Assembly (NCBI GenBank): GCA_002373775.1
Contig: DFJW01000113.1
Coordinates: 1 to 64,000 of the forward strand
DNA length: 64,000 bases
Source of the DNA: Ruminococcus flavefaciens
GTDB taxonomy: Bacteria; Bacillota; Clostridia; Oscillospirales; Ruminococcaceae
Direction of reading: 5' to 3'
Numbering within the stretch: the first letter of the stretch is position 1; each line of letters starts with the position of its first letter. The position numbers and the translations under genes are program-made. This document shows, in pieces, positions 8,813 to 16,811 of this stretch. The notes under the pieces were generated by a model. It was not told where the DNA came from, searched no databases, and saw only the letters and a program-made list of their open reading frames with translations.

Positions 8813-9208
8813 ATGGGAAAATTCACTATCAAAGCTACCAAAAAAGGATTCACTTTCAACCTTAAAGCAGTAAATGGTGAAGTCATCGCAGTGGGCAGCG
8901 AAGTCTATACTACACTTACATCTGCTAAAAACGGTATTGCCAGTGTTTCTAAAAACGCGCCTATAGCTAATCTTGAAGACCAGACCATTAATGGTGCTGA
9001 AGAGCAGAAGAATCCGAAATTCGAGATCTATAAGGACAAAGCAGGTCAGTTCAGGTTCCGTCTTAAAGCTAAGAACGGAGAGATCATCGCATGCAGCGAA
9101 GGATATGTCAAGAAGGACAGCTGCAAAAAGGGCATTGCCAGTGTTCGCAGGAACGCACTTGATGCTCCCGTGATAGATCCTCTGCCAGATGAGGAAGAGA
9201 AATCCTGA
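8813..9208 (+). CDS. YegP family (DUF1508) protein, two repeats
   Basis: About 131 residues made of two tandem DUF1508 units. Unit one reads FTIKATKKGFTFNLKAVNGE...SAKNGIASV and unit two FEIYKDKAGQFRFRLKAKNGE...CKKGIASVRRNA. Each unit is a small beta sheet with a helix; the biochemical role of the family is not settled. The ATG at 8813 is chosen because AAAGGTG lies at 8797-8803. The consensus promoter and the strong terminator make it a single-gene, probably abundant transcript. Confidence 0.92.
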   Translation: MGKFTIKATKKGFTFNLKAVNGEVIAVGSEVYTTLTSAKNGIASVSKNAPIANLEDQTINGAEEQKNPKFEIYKDKAGQFRFRLKAKNGEIIACSEGYVKKDSCKKGIASVRRNALDAPVIDPLPDEEEKS

Positions 9209-9249
9209 CACTTATATCATGGCATCTAAGGACCGCAATAACTAAAATT

Positions 9250-9290
9250 CCGGGGAAGGAACGCTTACTGTTCCTTCCCCGGTTCTTTTT
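9250..9290 (+). terminator. Strong terminator shared by converging genes
   Basis: A perfect 13-bp stem (9250-9262 with 9270-9282) with a seven-base loop and TTCTTTTT tail. The minus-strand regulator gene ends inside the loop, and AAAATT on its far side gives a weak T tract in that direction. Confidence 0.88.
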
Positions 9291-11022
9291 CTGTGCCTTC
9301 TCTTCTGTATTCAGTCGGCGTCATGGCAGTTATCTTCTTGAACTGCTTCATAAAATAGCTCTCTGAAGAATATCCGCATTTTATTGCTATCTCATTTATG
9401 GAAAATCCAGTGGTGGCCAGCATCTCTTTCGCCCTCTCTATACGGAAACGTATCAGCTCGTCAAATACACTGGTCCCGAAGAATGTATGATAATTCTTTT
9501 GCAGTGCGCTCCTGCTCATGCCTATCTCCGCGCATATTTTTTCAATGCTCGTGTACCTTTCGGGATATCTCTCCAGCTTTCTGCGCAGCTCAAGCAGTTC
9601 ATTGTACTTTTCAGCAATCTTAACTTTTCGCATGCTGTCAGGCTGATATTCCTGTGTCCTGCTCTGTTTTCCACTGTCCGTCAGCAACCGGCGCAGACCG
9701 ATCACTATGCTGGATACATAGTCTATATAGTATCTGTCATACACGCTGGAATTGCCTTTGTACGATATTGCAATGTATCCGAACTGCTTTGCCCCGGAAT
9801 GCAGCGGTGAAAGGAATATCACATTGCCTTCCTTATCGCTTCTGAGGAAATCCCGCACAGACATGCGGCTGAACACCTTCCCCTGCTGCATATCCACTGA
9901 ATCATTCCAGAAACTTCCTCTGCGGCGTATCAGCTCGGGGACTTCATTGGTGTCGTTCTCATCGGACATGTATATATCTATCCGGTCCGCAAGGTAAAGC
10001 TTGTATGAATGCCAGAGTGCCTTTTCCAGCAGCTCGTCTATCGTTTCTGCCGAATCAAGATCGTATATCATATCGTCCCCGAAAACGTCTTCCTGCCACA
10101 TTCTCGGTTTAGCTCCCGGATCTCTTACTATGAGCTGTGATACAGGCACTTTATCGCATCCGCATGAACTGCCAAGTATAAAGCCGTCGTCAGGACGGGA
10201 TACCTTCCGGCAGAGCTTGCCTGTGATATTCCGGTAGAGCCTTCGCATCGCATCTGCTCCCAGCTGGAAATGGTCGCGCAGGTATGTGGTCAGCGTCACA
10301 TCCACATTTGCGGTGAATCCGTATCCGTCATAGCCGGTGACTGCGACATCTTCCGGCACTTTTATCCCGGCACCGTTCAGACACTTTATAAGTGACATCG
10401 CCATTATATCATTTCCGCAGACTATCGCTTCCGGCATTTCAAGCTCTCCGCTTATCAGCCGGCGGGCATATTCCTGTGACGAATCCACCCAGAATGTACC
10501 GTAAGTGTAATAAGTATCGTCGTAATATAGCCCGTACTTGTTCATCACGTCCATGTAGGCACGCAGTCTCGTCTGAGACTGGAACAGATGCTCAGGGCCG
10601 GTAAGGCAGTATATCTTTTTATACTGGTGCTCCTGTACAAGATGCTCTATAACTTTCCGGAAATCGTAATAATCATCGTACTGGGTACTGTCAAATATGG
10701 TGTTGTCCTGCTCGTCAACTGCCATGACATATTTATTCGACTTCTCAAGCAGTGTCTCAAGATATGAGATGATATCAGTTCCCATATTAACATCGTCCTT
10801 GACGAATAGGAAACCGTCAAAATCATCAGATGCTGCAAGTTCGAATATCACTTTTTCGTCTTTAGCCTGCCGCGATAATCCTGCAAAATTGGTCAGCGGA
10901 GACAGGATCAGCACATCACAGCCGCATTCAGCTGCCTGACTCATTACTCCCCGGACTATATTGCCTATATGCTCTTTGGATATCAGCGGTGAAATAACTC
11001 CTATCAGCGGTCTTTTTTTCAT
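9265..11022 (-). CDS. LacI-type binding domain fused to AraC-type DNA-binding domain
   Basis: 585 residues. The N-terminal ~300 residues form a periplasmic-binding/LacI-like sensor (RPLIGVISPLISKEHIGNIV at the start, PEAIVCGNDIMAMSLIKCL and VTGYDGYGFTANVDVTLTTY later). A middle region (about 330-450) may be a GAF-like domain. The end holds an AraC helix-turn-helix pair (IEKICAEIGMSRSALQKNY, INEIAIKCGYSSESYFMKQF). This layout resembles xylose-type regulators. It faces away from the dockerin metalloprotease pair, making it a candidate regulator of those genes, although that is inference. GGGGGA precedes the ATG. The last codons form part of a terminator stem. Confidence 0.87.
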   Translation of the reverse strand: MKKRPLIGVISPLISKEHIGNIVRGVMSQAAECGCDVLILSPLTNFAGLSRQAKDEKVIFELAASDDFDGFLFVKDDVNMGTDIISYLETLLEKSNKYVMAVDEQDNTIFDSTQYDDYYDFRKVIEHLVQEHQYKKIYCLTGPEHLFQSQTRLRAYMDVMNKYGLYYDDTYYTYGTFWVDSSQEYARRLISGELEMPEAIVCGNDIMAMSLIKCLNGAGIKVPEDVAVTGYDGYGFTANVDVTLTTYLRDHFQLGADAMRRLYRNITGKLCRKVSRPDDGFILGSSCGCDKVPVSQLIVRDPGAKPRMWQEDVFGDDMIYDLDSAETIDELLEKALWHSYKLYLADRIDIYMSDENDTNEVPELIRRRGSFWNDSVDMQQGKVFSRMSVRDFLRSDKEGNVIFLSPLHSGAKQFGYIAISYKGNSSVYDRYYIDYVSSIVIGLRRLLTDSGKQSRTQEYQPDSMRKVKIAEKYNELLELRRKLERYPERYTSIEKICAEIGMSRSALQKNYHTFFGTSVFDELIRFRIERAKEMLATTGFSINEIAIKCGYSSESYFMKQFKKITAMTPTEYRREGTEKEPGKEQ

Positions 11023-11054
11023 TCTATCATCCCCCGTCCGCCTTCTGATGTAAT

Positions 11055-11083
11055 ATTATATCACATTATTCCGGATAATGCAA
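11055..11083 (-). promoter_or_regulatory. Promoter of the binding-domain/AraC regulator
   Basis: On the minus strand TATAAT (11055-11060) lies 17 bases from a weak -35 TTGCAT (11078-11083). The -10 is clear, the -35 poor, which suits an autoregulated gene. Confidence 0.5.
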
Positions 11084-11136
11084 GCTTATTTTACATATAA
11101 AGACTTTCAGAGATGTAAAAAATACACAATCATCCA

Positions 11137-11165
11137 TTGATAAGTGAGAATAAATCAGCTACAAT
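11137..11165 (+). promoter_or_regulatory. Promoter of the metalloprotease pair
   Basis: TTGATA (11137-11142), 17-base spacer, TACAAT (11160-11165). It gives a leader of about 175 bases before the first metalloprotease. Confidence 0.65.
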
Positions 11166-11290
11166 AGATATATGATATATTTCCCTGAAGGTCAGCTGCT
11201 CAATAGGCACTGCGGCTGTCTTGTGAGCCATCTGCACAGGCTTCACACAGGAATTATATGTATCTGTTTGTAAGGGGACAGATCAGAGTG

Positions 11291-11318
11291 CAGCCATATT
11301 CATACGGGGATATGGCTG
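11291..11318 (+). promoter_or_regulatory. Hairpin in the 5' leader of the metalloprotease genes
   Basis: CAGCCATAT (11291-11299) pairs perfectly with ATATGGCTG (11310-11318). No T tract follows, so it is not a simple terminator; it sits about 15 bases before the ribosome site and may affect mRNA stability or translation. The rest of 11166-11290 holds no gene that I can see. Confidence 0.45.
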
Positions 11319-11345
11319 TATCTCGCAAGTAAAAAGGAGATTACT

Positions 11346-12794
11346 ATGAATATCAGAAAGATCTGCGCCGCTGTTATTGCGGCAGTGACACTCTGTGTGC
11401 CTTTTGACACACAAATCAGTCCGGTGAGCATAAATATGTCTTCATCATATGCGGCTGATATCTCTTCCATTCCTGCCGATTACGTCAATGCATGCGACTG
11501 GATATGGAGCAACCGTATCGAGACCGAAAAGTCCATGGAGGCATGGTCTACGATCTACGATCAGATAGTTGCCGGAAACGGTACTTTGCAGTACATACTT
11601 ATCTGGCAGTCCTATGAAAAAATATCCCTTGAACAGCGCCGCATGCTGCCTCAGATGCTTGAAGAAGCTGTCAATATGTGGACTGACAACCTCGTCGGCT
11701 ATGATGACTGGCCCTTTGAGCATGTCAATGTCAAAGTAGTCGGATACGCTGTGCTCGATGAGAACTGCATCGTTGATCGTCAGCCGGATGAAGTGGTATA
11801 CACTGCAACTGCAAATTCATGGCTGAGAGACGATATGATCTCAAGCGGCATGGGCAATTCAAGCGTACCTGCTGTACAGCCCGCTGAGCCGACGGACATT
11901 TCACGCTATGTCCACTGGTCCGATAAGAACTGGAGCTACAACGGGAGCTACGATAACCGGTACGACATGTATCTGCACGGTATAACCGGAATGATAAATA
12001 TGGGAGGATACGGCTACCACTATGGTCAGATACTCTCTGATCAGTCTGTACTCGGACTGATAAACGGAACTACCAGCACTCACATACTGCTCCATGAAAT
12101 GGGACACGGCTTCGGCTTCCCGGATTACTACGGCGGCGAAGGTGAGTCGGACGGCTTCCCGCCCGGAGGTTTCCCCGGCGGTGAGAATTCCATTATGATG
12201 GCTGGCTCATGCGGATACATAAATACATTCGACAAGTACTTCCTGAAATACGCCTGGAGCAAGATAAAGAATGAACCCGGCAGATTCGATCTGTCTGCTG
12301 TTGAGCCGGTCACCGAAACTACTACCACCACTACAACGACAACAACTGCGCCGCCTGTTGTAAACACTGCGCAGGCAGAGTTCTCAGATACTATCACGGA
12401 TATCACACTGAACGATAACGGCGGCTCGGTAACTTTCAGTCAGAACGGCACTTACCATTTCAGCGGCAGCAGTTACTATGAAGGCGATGACAGCAGAAAC
12501 CTTTCTTACTATGAAAAAGGGGACAAGATATCCATAAGCTTCACTTATGATACCGATTCGCGATATATTACAAATGTCCGCAGTATCGGACTTGAGATCA
12601 ATTCCCATAAGATCAGGGGCGATGTGAATGCGGACGGTTCATTCAATGTTGCCGATCTTGTGGCTGTACAGAATTGGATCCTCACCAGAAAAGACAGCTC
12701 TCTTGCCGACTGGCAGGCTGGCGACCTTGACGAGAGCGGAGATATAAACATATTTGACGTTTATCTTATGAGAAAGCTGCTTCTGGAGCAGTAA
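11346..12794 (+). CDS. Secreted dockerin-bearing zinc metalloprotease (copy 1)
   Basis: 482 residues. A signal peptide (about 1-35) precedes a protease domain with the zinc motif HEMGHGFGFPD (residues 250-260, HExxHxxGxxD), and a later IMMAG that could be the Met-turn of a metzincin-type enzyme. A ten-threonine linker (about 325-334) leads to a beta-rich spacer and a C-terminal dockerin (about 420-482) with two calcium repeats, DVNADGSFNVADLVAVQNW and DLDESGDINIFDVYLMRKL. The dockerin predicts assembly on a cellulosome scaffold by cohesin binding. The substrate is unknown; plant cell-wall protein or rival proteins are possible. A sister copy follows after 19 bases. Confidence 0.86.
   Translation: MNIRKICAAVIAAVTLCVPFDTQISPVSINMSSSYAADISSIPADYVNACDWIWSNRIETEKSMEAWSTIYDQIVAGNGTLQYILIWQSYEKISLEQRRMLPQMLEEAVNMWTDNLVGYDDWPFEHVNVKVVGYAVLDENCIVDRQPDEVVYTATANSWLRDDMISSGMGNSSVPAVQPAEPTDISRYVHWSDKNWSYNGSYDNRYDMYLHGITGMINMGGYGYHYGQILSDQSVLGLINGTTSTHILLHEMGHGFGFPDYYGGEGESDGFPPGGFPGGENSIMMAGSCGYINTFDKYFLKYAWSKIKNEPGRFDLSAVEPVTETTTTTTTTTTAPPVVNTAQAEFSDTITDITLNDNGGSVTFSQNGTYHFSGSSYYEGDDSRNLSYYEKGDKISISFTYDTDSRYITNVRSIGLEINSHKIRGDVNADGSFNVADLVAVQNWILTRKDSSLADWQAGDLDESGDINIFDVYLMRKLLLEQ
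12318..12347 (+). repeat. Ten-threonine codon tract (linker)
   Basis: Ten successive ACN codons with mixed third bases encode the flexible linker of metalloprotease copy 1. Confidence 0.95.
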
Positions 12795-12813
12795 TATTAA
12801 AGGAGTGGGAATT

Positions 12814-14268
12814 ATGCTAAAAAAGATAAGTGCTGCTGTTCTGGCAGCAGTTATATCCGTTGCCGCTATGAATTACTATCCGGCTATGGAACAACAGAAT
12901 ACGCTCAGTGCAAGTGCCTCTGATATTTCAGAGCTTCCGGCTGATTTTCAGTATGCGGCTGACTGGATATGGACCAACCGCATCGAAAGAGAGCAGTCTA
13001 CTGTAAGAAGAAACACTATCTTCGACCAGATCGTTGCCGGAAAAGGCACCATAAACTATGTGGTAAAATGGCAGTCTTACCGGACTGTCACATATGAACA
13101 GCGACAGCAGTTCGAGCAGATGCTATCAAAGTGCATAAACGACTGGAACGACTGGCTCGCTGGTTATGAGAACTGGCCTTACGATCATATTGATGTCAGA
13201 GTTGTGGGCTGGGCTATTATCGACAAGAACTGCCTATTGGACCTCCATGACGATGAAGTGGTATACACTGATACAAGATACTATGATGCACAGTACGATA
13301 CCACAAACGGCAGGGATACTATCCCCGACAAGGAACCCTACGCGCCTTCCGCTTTATCACGCTTTGACCACTTCACCGAAAGAAATTACCAGTACCCCGG
13401 CGGTCTGGATAAACGATTCGATATGTATATGTGGGCAACTCAGGGATTCCCGGATATCGGCGGATGCGGCGGTGACTGGGGACAGCGCCTTTCGGATACC
13501 GCATATCTCGGAATGATACAGAACGGCAGTCTCCATGTACTGGAACATGAGATCGGTCACGGATTCGGTATGACTGATTTCTACGGTGGAGAAGGTGCTT
13601 CTGACGGTTTCCCGCCCGGAGGATTCCCCGGCGGTGAGAACTCGATCATGATGGCTGGTTCAGCTGCAAAGATAACCAATTTCGACGGCTGGATGCTGAG
13701 ATACATGTGGACTAAGATAAAAGACGATCCCGGAAGATTCGACCTTGCAAATGCTCAGCCTGTATCCACTACGACCACTACGACCACCACAACTACTACC
13801 ACGACTACGACCACTACTACCACGACTCAGCCGGTGAACTATCTCACTGCCGACTTTACTGACAGCATTTCAGCTGTCTCATCCGACAACGGAAACGGTT
13901 CGGTAAGCTTTTCACAGAACGGCACCTACTATTTCTCCGGCACTGATTACTATGGCGGAGATGACAGCAAGAACCTGTCTTACTATGAAGCCGGCGACAA
14001 GGTATCTATCGCGTTCACCTATAACGCCGATACAAAACAGATAAAGAGCATAGAAAAACTGGAACTGGAACATAATTCACATGTCATATACGGTGATGTG
14101 AACAATGACGGGCAGTTCAATGTTGCTGATGTCATCGCACTCCAGAACTGGCTCCTCTCAAAACCCGGAGCTGTGCTCCAGAACTGGAATGCAGGAGAAC
14201 TGACAGGTGATAACTCAATTGATATATTCGATCTTGCAATAATGCGCCGTATGCTCTTACAGATATAA
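12814..14268 (+). CDS. Secreted dockerin-bearing zinc metalloprotease (copy 2)
   Basis: About 484 residues, same build as copy 1: signal peptide, protease domain with HEIGHGFGMTD (about 245-255) and the shared GGFPGGENSIMMAG, threonine linker, beta-rich spacer and C-terminal dockerin (DVNNDGQFNVADVIALQNW, then ELTGDNSIDIFDLAIMRRM). The second dockerin repeat has lost one of the usual aspartates compared with copy 1 (ELTGDNS in place of DLDESGD). The linker has 20 threonines instead of ten. The ATG at 12814 has AAGGAG at 12800-12805; a GTG at 12805 overlaps that site. The two genes form a short operon ended by a bidirectional terminator. Confidence 0.86.
   Translation: MLKKISAAVLAAVISVAAMNYYPAMEQQNTLSASASDISELPADFQYAADWIWTNRIEREQSTVRRNTIFDQIVAGKGTINYVVKWQSYRTVTYEQRQQFEQMLSKCINDWNDWLAGYENWPYDHIDVRVVGWAIIDKNCLLDLHDDEVVYTDTRYYDAQYDTTNGRDTIPDKEPYAPSALSRFDHFTERNYQYPGGLDKRFDMYMWATQGFPDIGGCGGDWGQRLSDTAYLGMIQNGSLHVLEHEIGHGFGMTDFYGGEGASDGFPPGGFPGGENSIMMAGSAAKITNFDGWMLRYMWTKIKDDPGRFDLANAQPVSTTTTTTTTTTTTTTTTTTTTQPVNYLTADFTDSISAVSSDNGNGSVSFSQNGTYYFSGTDYYGGDDSKNLSYYEAGDKVSIAFTYNADTKQIKSIEKLELEHNSHVIYGDVNNDGQFNVADVIALQNWLLSKPGAVLQNWNAGELTGDNSIDIFDLAIMRRMLLQI
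13768..13827 (+). repeat. Twenty-threonine codon tract (linker)
   Basis: Twenty successive ACN codons with a semi-periodic ACT/ACG/ACC pattern. It is twice the length of the tract in the sister gene, suggesting slippage or unequal recombination. Confidence 0.95.
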
Positions 14269-14275
14269 CATACAC

Positions 14276-14323
14276 AAAAAGATCAGCCATTGCCGCTGCA
14301 AATGCGGCTTCGGCTGATCTTTT
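14276..14323 (+). terminator. Bidirectional terminator
   Basis: AAAAAGATCAGCC (14276-14287) pairs with GGCTGATCTTTT (14312-14323), with an inner GCCGC/GCGGC stem. It serves the metalloprotease genes and, from the other side, acyP. Confidence 0.8.
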
Positions 14324-14326
14324 CAT

Positions 14327-14596
14327 TTATCTGACTTCGAAACTATAGTCGCCGTGTACGGGGATGTTCTCGGATTCTATCCGCTCTACACTTCCCCATG
14401 AATGATCTTCAAGAGCTGATATAAGATCTTCGATATCGCGCTCTGTTCCCTCGGCTTCAAGTTCAACGGAACCGTCAGGCAGGTTCCTCACCCAGCCTGA
14501 GATACCAAGTCTGTATGCGGTGTACTTAGCCTTCCAGCGGAAACCTACGCCCTGAACATAACCGTAAAATATGATATGCCTTCTTACCTTATCCAT
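14327..14596 (-). CDS. acyP: Acylphosphatase
   Basis: 89 residues, the normal length. Acylphosphatases hydrolyse carboxyl-phosphate bonds. The phosphate-binding loop GYVQGVGFR with its catalytic Arg and the catalytic Asn in GWVRNLPDGSVE are both present. It lies just downstream of the panG-type gene on the same strand (31-base gap) and may be co-transcribed, although no functional link to pantothenate is evident. Confidence 0.96.
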   Translation of the reverse strand: MDKVRRHIIFYGYVQGVGFRWKAKYTAYRLGISGWVRNLPDGSVELEAEGTERDIEDLISALEDHSWGSVERIESENIPVHGDYSFEVR

Positions 14597-14627
14597 TTTT
14601 CACATCCGTTCTGCTGCCGTGTATGCT

Positions 14628-15476
14628 TTATTCTTCCAACGCACTGAGCATCTCCTTATAATCAGCTTCCGGATGCTTCTCTTCTGCCATTCCGACAAGC
14701 ACCTTTGCAGCTGCTTTATAAAGCTTATTGCTGTCTGTGTCTGTTATACATCCGAGATGCTTTCTCACAGTCTGAACATCATTCCTTTCCACAGGTCCGG
14801 TCAGTGCATTTACCGGTCCGGCTGAAAGTATATTGCCGATATTGCTCCTGATGAGCGGACTGAGCGCTGCGAGCGCTTCATCGGAGGTGAATCCGCATTC
14901 TCCAAGAAGGGATATGCTTTCATTTATAAGTCCGCAGACAAGATTGCTCGCCACAGAGCAGGCTGCGTGATACTTGCTCTTTACATTTCCGTCAATGGAA
15001 CGTGTCCTGCATCCAAGTGAAGAGAGCATTTTTTCCCATGTGTCTGTACATTCAGCATCACCTTCAAGGCAGAAAAATGCACTGCCAAGTTCCTTGTAGG
15101 ACTCGGTGCGGCTGCTGAACGGATAGAGCGGATGTATTGAGATGCCTTTTGCACCATGCTCAGCGATGTCCGGGAAAGCTTCTCCGGAAGACATGGAACC
15201 GCTGCAATGACAGATCACCTTTCCGCTTATTCCTGCGGATGACAATTCGCGGTATACAGATGTAACAGCGCTGTCAGGAACAGTTATGAAGACTGTATCG
15301 CTGTCTTGCAGGAGTTCCTTTACATCGCTGTATGCCTTTGTTCCGGTAAAGACTGCGGCAGTTTCAGCCGAACTCCTGCTCCGGCTGAAGTAACCTGTCA
15401 CGGTGATATCGTTAATGGAAAAGTATTTGCCGAGAGAGCATCCCACCTTCCCGGCTCCTATAAAACCGATATTCAT
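14628..15476 (-). CDS. panG: DUF2520 Rossmann-fold oxidoreductase, probable ketopantoate reductase PanG
   Basis: 282 residues. The N-terminal NIGFIGAGKVGCSLGKYF is a dinucleotide-binding GxGxxG loop, and the C-terminal half is the helical DUF2520 domain (YHAACSVASNLVCGLINES). Proteins of this type include PanG, a ketopantoate reductase that replaces PanE in Francisella and some Firmicutes. PanB, PanC and PanD are encoded just upstream and no PanE-like gene is present, so this gene would supply the missing reduction of ketopantoate to pantoate. The assignment rests on family and context; other NAD(P)-dependent roles remain possible. AAGGAGGAG precedes the ATG. Confidence 0.75.
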   Translation of the reverse strand: MNIGFIGAGKVGCSLGKYFSINDITVTGYFSRSRSSAETAAVFTGTKAYSDVKELLQDSDTVFITVPDSAVTSVYRELSSAGISGKVICHCSGSMSSGEAFPDIAEHGAKGISIHPLYPFSSRTESYKELGSAFFCLEGDAECTDTWEKMLSSLGCRTRSIDGNVKSKYHAACSVASNLVCGLINESISLLGECGFTSDEALAALSPLIRSNIGNILSAGPVNALTGPVERNDVQTVRKHLGCITDTDSNKLYKAAAKVLVGMAEEKHPEADYKEMLSALEE

Positions 15477-15489
15477 ATTCTCCTCCTTT

Positions 15490-15512
15490 CAGATCCCGTA
15501 TACGGCGATCTG
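15490..15512 (-). promoter_or_regulatory. Palindrome upstream of the panG ribosome site
   Basis: CAGATC (15490-15495) and GATCTG (15507-15512) flank the palindrome CCGTATACGG. It lies between the GNAT terminator and the panG ribosome site and could be an operator or a leader hairpin. Confidence 0.4.
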
Positions 15513-15518
15513 AAGTAT

Positions 15519-15557
15519 AAAAACCGAACCCCGGAACAGCTCTGCACTGTTCCGGGG
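15519..15557 (-). terminator. Terminator after the GNAT gene
   Basis: An 11-bp perfect stem (15529-15539 with 15547-15557) is followed on the minus strand by TTCGGTTTTTA. It separates panG from the upstream genes. Confidence 0.78.
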
Positions 15558-15597
15558 ACATAGTTATCTCGCCTGTTTCATACAGACAGCTTACGCA

Positions 15598-16227
15598 TTA
15601 TCCGAATATCTGTCCCGGAAGCTTTTTCTTTTCCTTCGGCGGAAAAGCTGCATCAAATCTTTCAACGTCTGCGTCATCCACATAGTATCCCTGCGGAGTC
15701 AGATAAACTCCTGTGATGCCTTCAAGATATCCGGGTACAAGCTCCTTGCAGAGAAAGAAGGATTGATCTGCATCTTCCGGAAGATCATGATACCTGATCC
15801 CGAATACGGAAGAATAATCGAATCCGCTCTTGCCGTAGAAACCGATATTTCCCTCAAAAAGTACTGCGCCGTATCCCAGCTCAGCTGCTTTTTCAAGTGT
15901 ATAGTCAAGCAGTATCTTTCCGCAGCCCTTGCGCTGAAGTTCGGGTGATATACATATCGGTCCCATTGTCAGGACTTCTATATCCCTGCCGTCGTCAGTT
16001 CTGATGACAGTTTTCACGAATATATTCTGCCCGACTATCCTGCCGTTCATCTCCATGACAAAGTCAAGTTCCTTTATGAATGCAGGATCGCTGCGAAGAA
16101 CATGCAGGACATAATGCTCACTGCATCCAGGGCGGTATACGTTCCAGAACGCTTCTCTCACCAGTGTTTCTGTTTCTCTGTAGTCTTCTGTTTTCTCCAT
16201 ACGGATAATATAGTCATTTTTATTCAT
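15598..16227 (-). CDS. GNAT-family N-acetyltransferase
   Basis: 209 residues. The acetyl-CoA binding region is visible as VLTMGPICISPELQRKGCGKILLDYTLEKA, with the usual R/QxxGxG/A loop (QRKGCG), and the following GYGAVLFEGNIGFYGKSGF matches the family core. The substrate cannot be told. It lies between panD and panG but has its own leader and a terminator, so membership of the pantothenate pathway is doubtful. AGGAGGAAAA precedes the ATG. Confidence 0.85.
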   Translation of the reverse strand: MNKNDYIIRMEKTEDYRETETLVREAFWNVYRPGCSEHYVLHVLRSDPAFIKELDFVMEMNGRIVGQNIFVKTVIRTDDGRDIEVLTMGPICISPELQRKGCGKILLDYTLEKAAELGYGAVLFEGNIGFYGKSGFDYSSVFGIRYHDLPEDADQSFFLCKELVPGYLEGITGVYLTPQGYYVDDADVERFDAAFPPKEKKKLPGQIFG

Positions 16228-16270
16228 TGTTTTTCCTCCTGAAAATTGTTGACTTCAATTGCTTTTCAGC

Positions 16271-16302
16271 GGGAGGTCAGGCAGATCGTCATCTGACCTC
16301 CC
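16271..16302 (-). promoter_or_regulatory. Hairpin between panD and the GNAT gene
   Basis: A perfect 10-bp inverted repeat, GGGAGGTCAG (16271-16280) with CTGACCTCCC (16293-16302). No T tract follows on either strand, so it may be a weak terminator for panD or a leader element of the GNAT gene. Confidence 0.4.
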
Positions 16303-16418
16303 GGTCAGCCTGCAATCTCCAGTGTGTCGTAATGTTTCAAACAATACTCTCCTTGTTAAATAATTATATATCTGCACCGCATGTCACGGTCACAGTATAT
16401 CTGACTTTATCAGTATGC

Positions 16419-16802
16419 TTATCTGAGTTCGCCGTGTTTTTCATATGAGGCGACGCTCTCTATCCTGTTCTGGTCATCCACGAAAACTACCTTGGGAGCA
16501 TGCTCCTTTATCTCGTCCGGCGTCATATCAGCATATGCCATTATTATGACCTTGTCGCCTTTCTGTCCTGACCGTGCTGCTGCACCGTTAAGGCAGATGA
16601 CTCCGCTGCCGCGTTCGCCGGCTATGACATAAGTCTCTATACGGCTGCCGCTGTTGACATTGACGATGTGTACACGTTCATATTCATAAAGACCGGAAGC
16701 TTCCATGAGTTCCTCGTCTATTGTGACGCTGCCGACATAGTTGAGTTCAGCCTGCGTTATAGTTGCGCGGTGGATCTTGCTTTTGAGCATTGATATCTGC
16801 AT
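16419..16802 (-). CDS. panD: Aspartate 1-decarboxylase, pyruvoyl type
   Basis: 127 residues, normal length. PanD makes beta-alanine from aspartate for pantothenate. The self-cleavage site is visible in [10 protein letters not shown] (Gly-Ser), where the serine becomes the pyruvoyl group; the nearby Lys of MLKSKIHRA and the later NGAAAR motif also match. It follows panC by nine bases, with GAGGAGG upstream of the ATG. Confidence 0.97.
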   Translation of the reverse strand: MQISMLKSKIHRATITQAELNYVGSVTIDEELMEASGLYEYERVHIVNVNSGSRIETYVIAGERGSGVICLNGAAARSGQKGDKVIIMAYADMTPDEIKEHAPKVVFVDDQNRIESVASYEKHGELR

Positions 16803-16811
16803 ACTGCCTCC

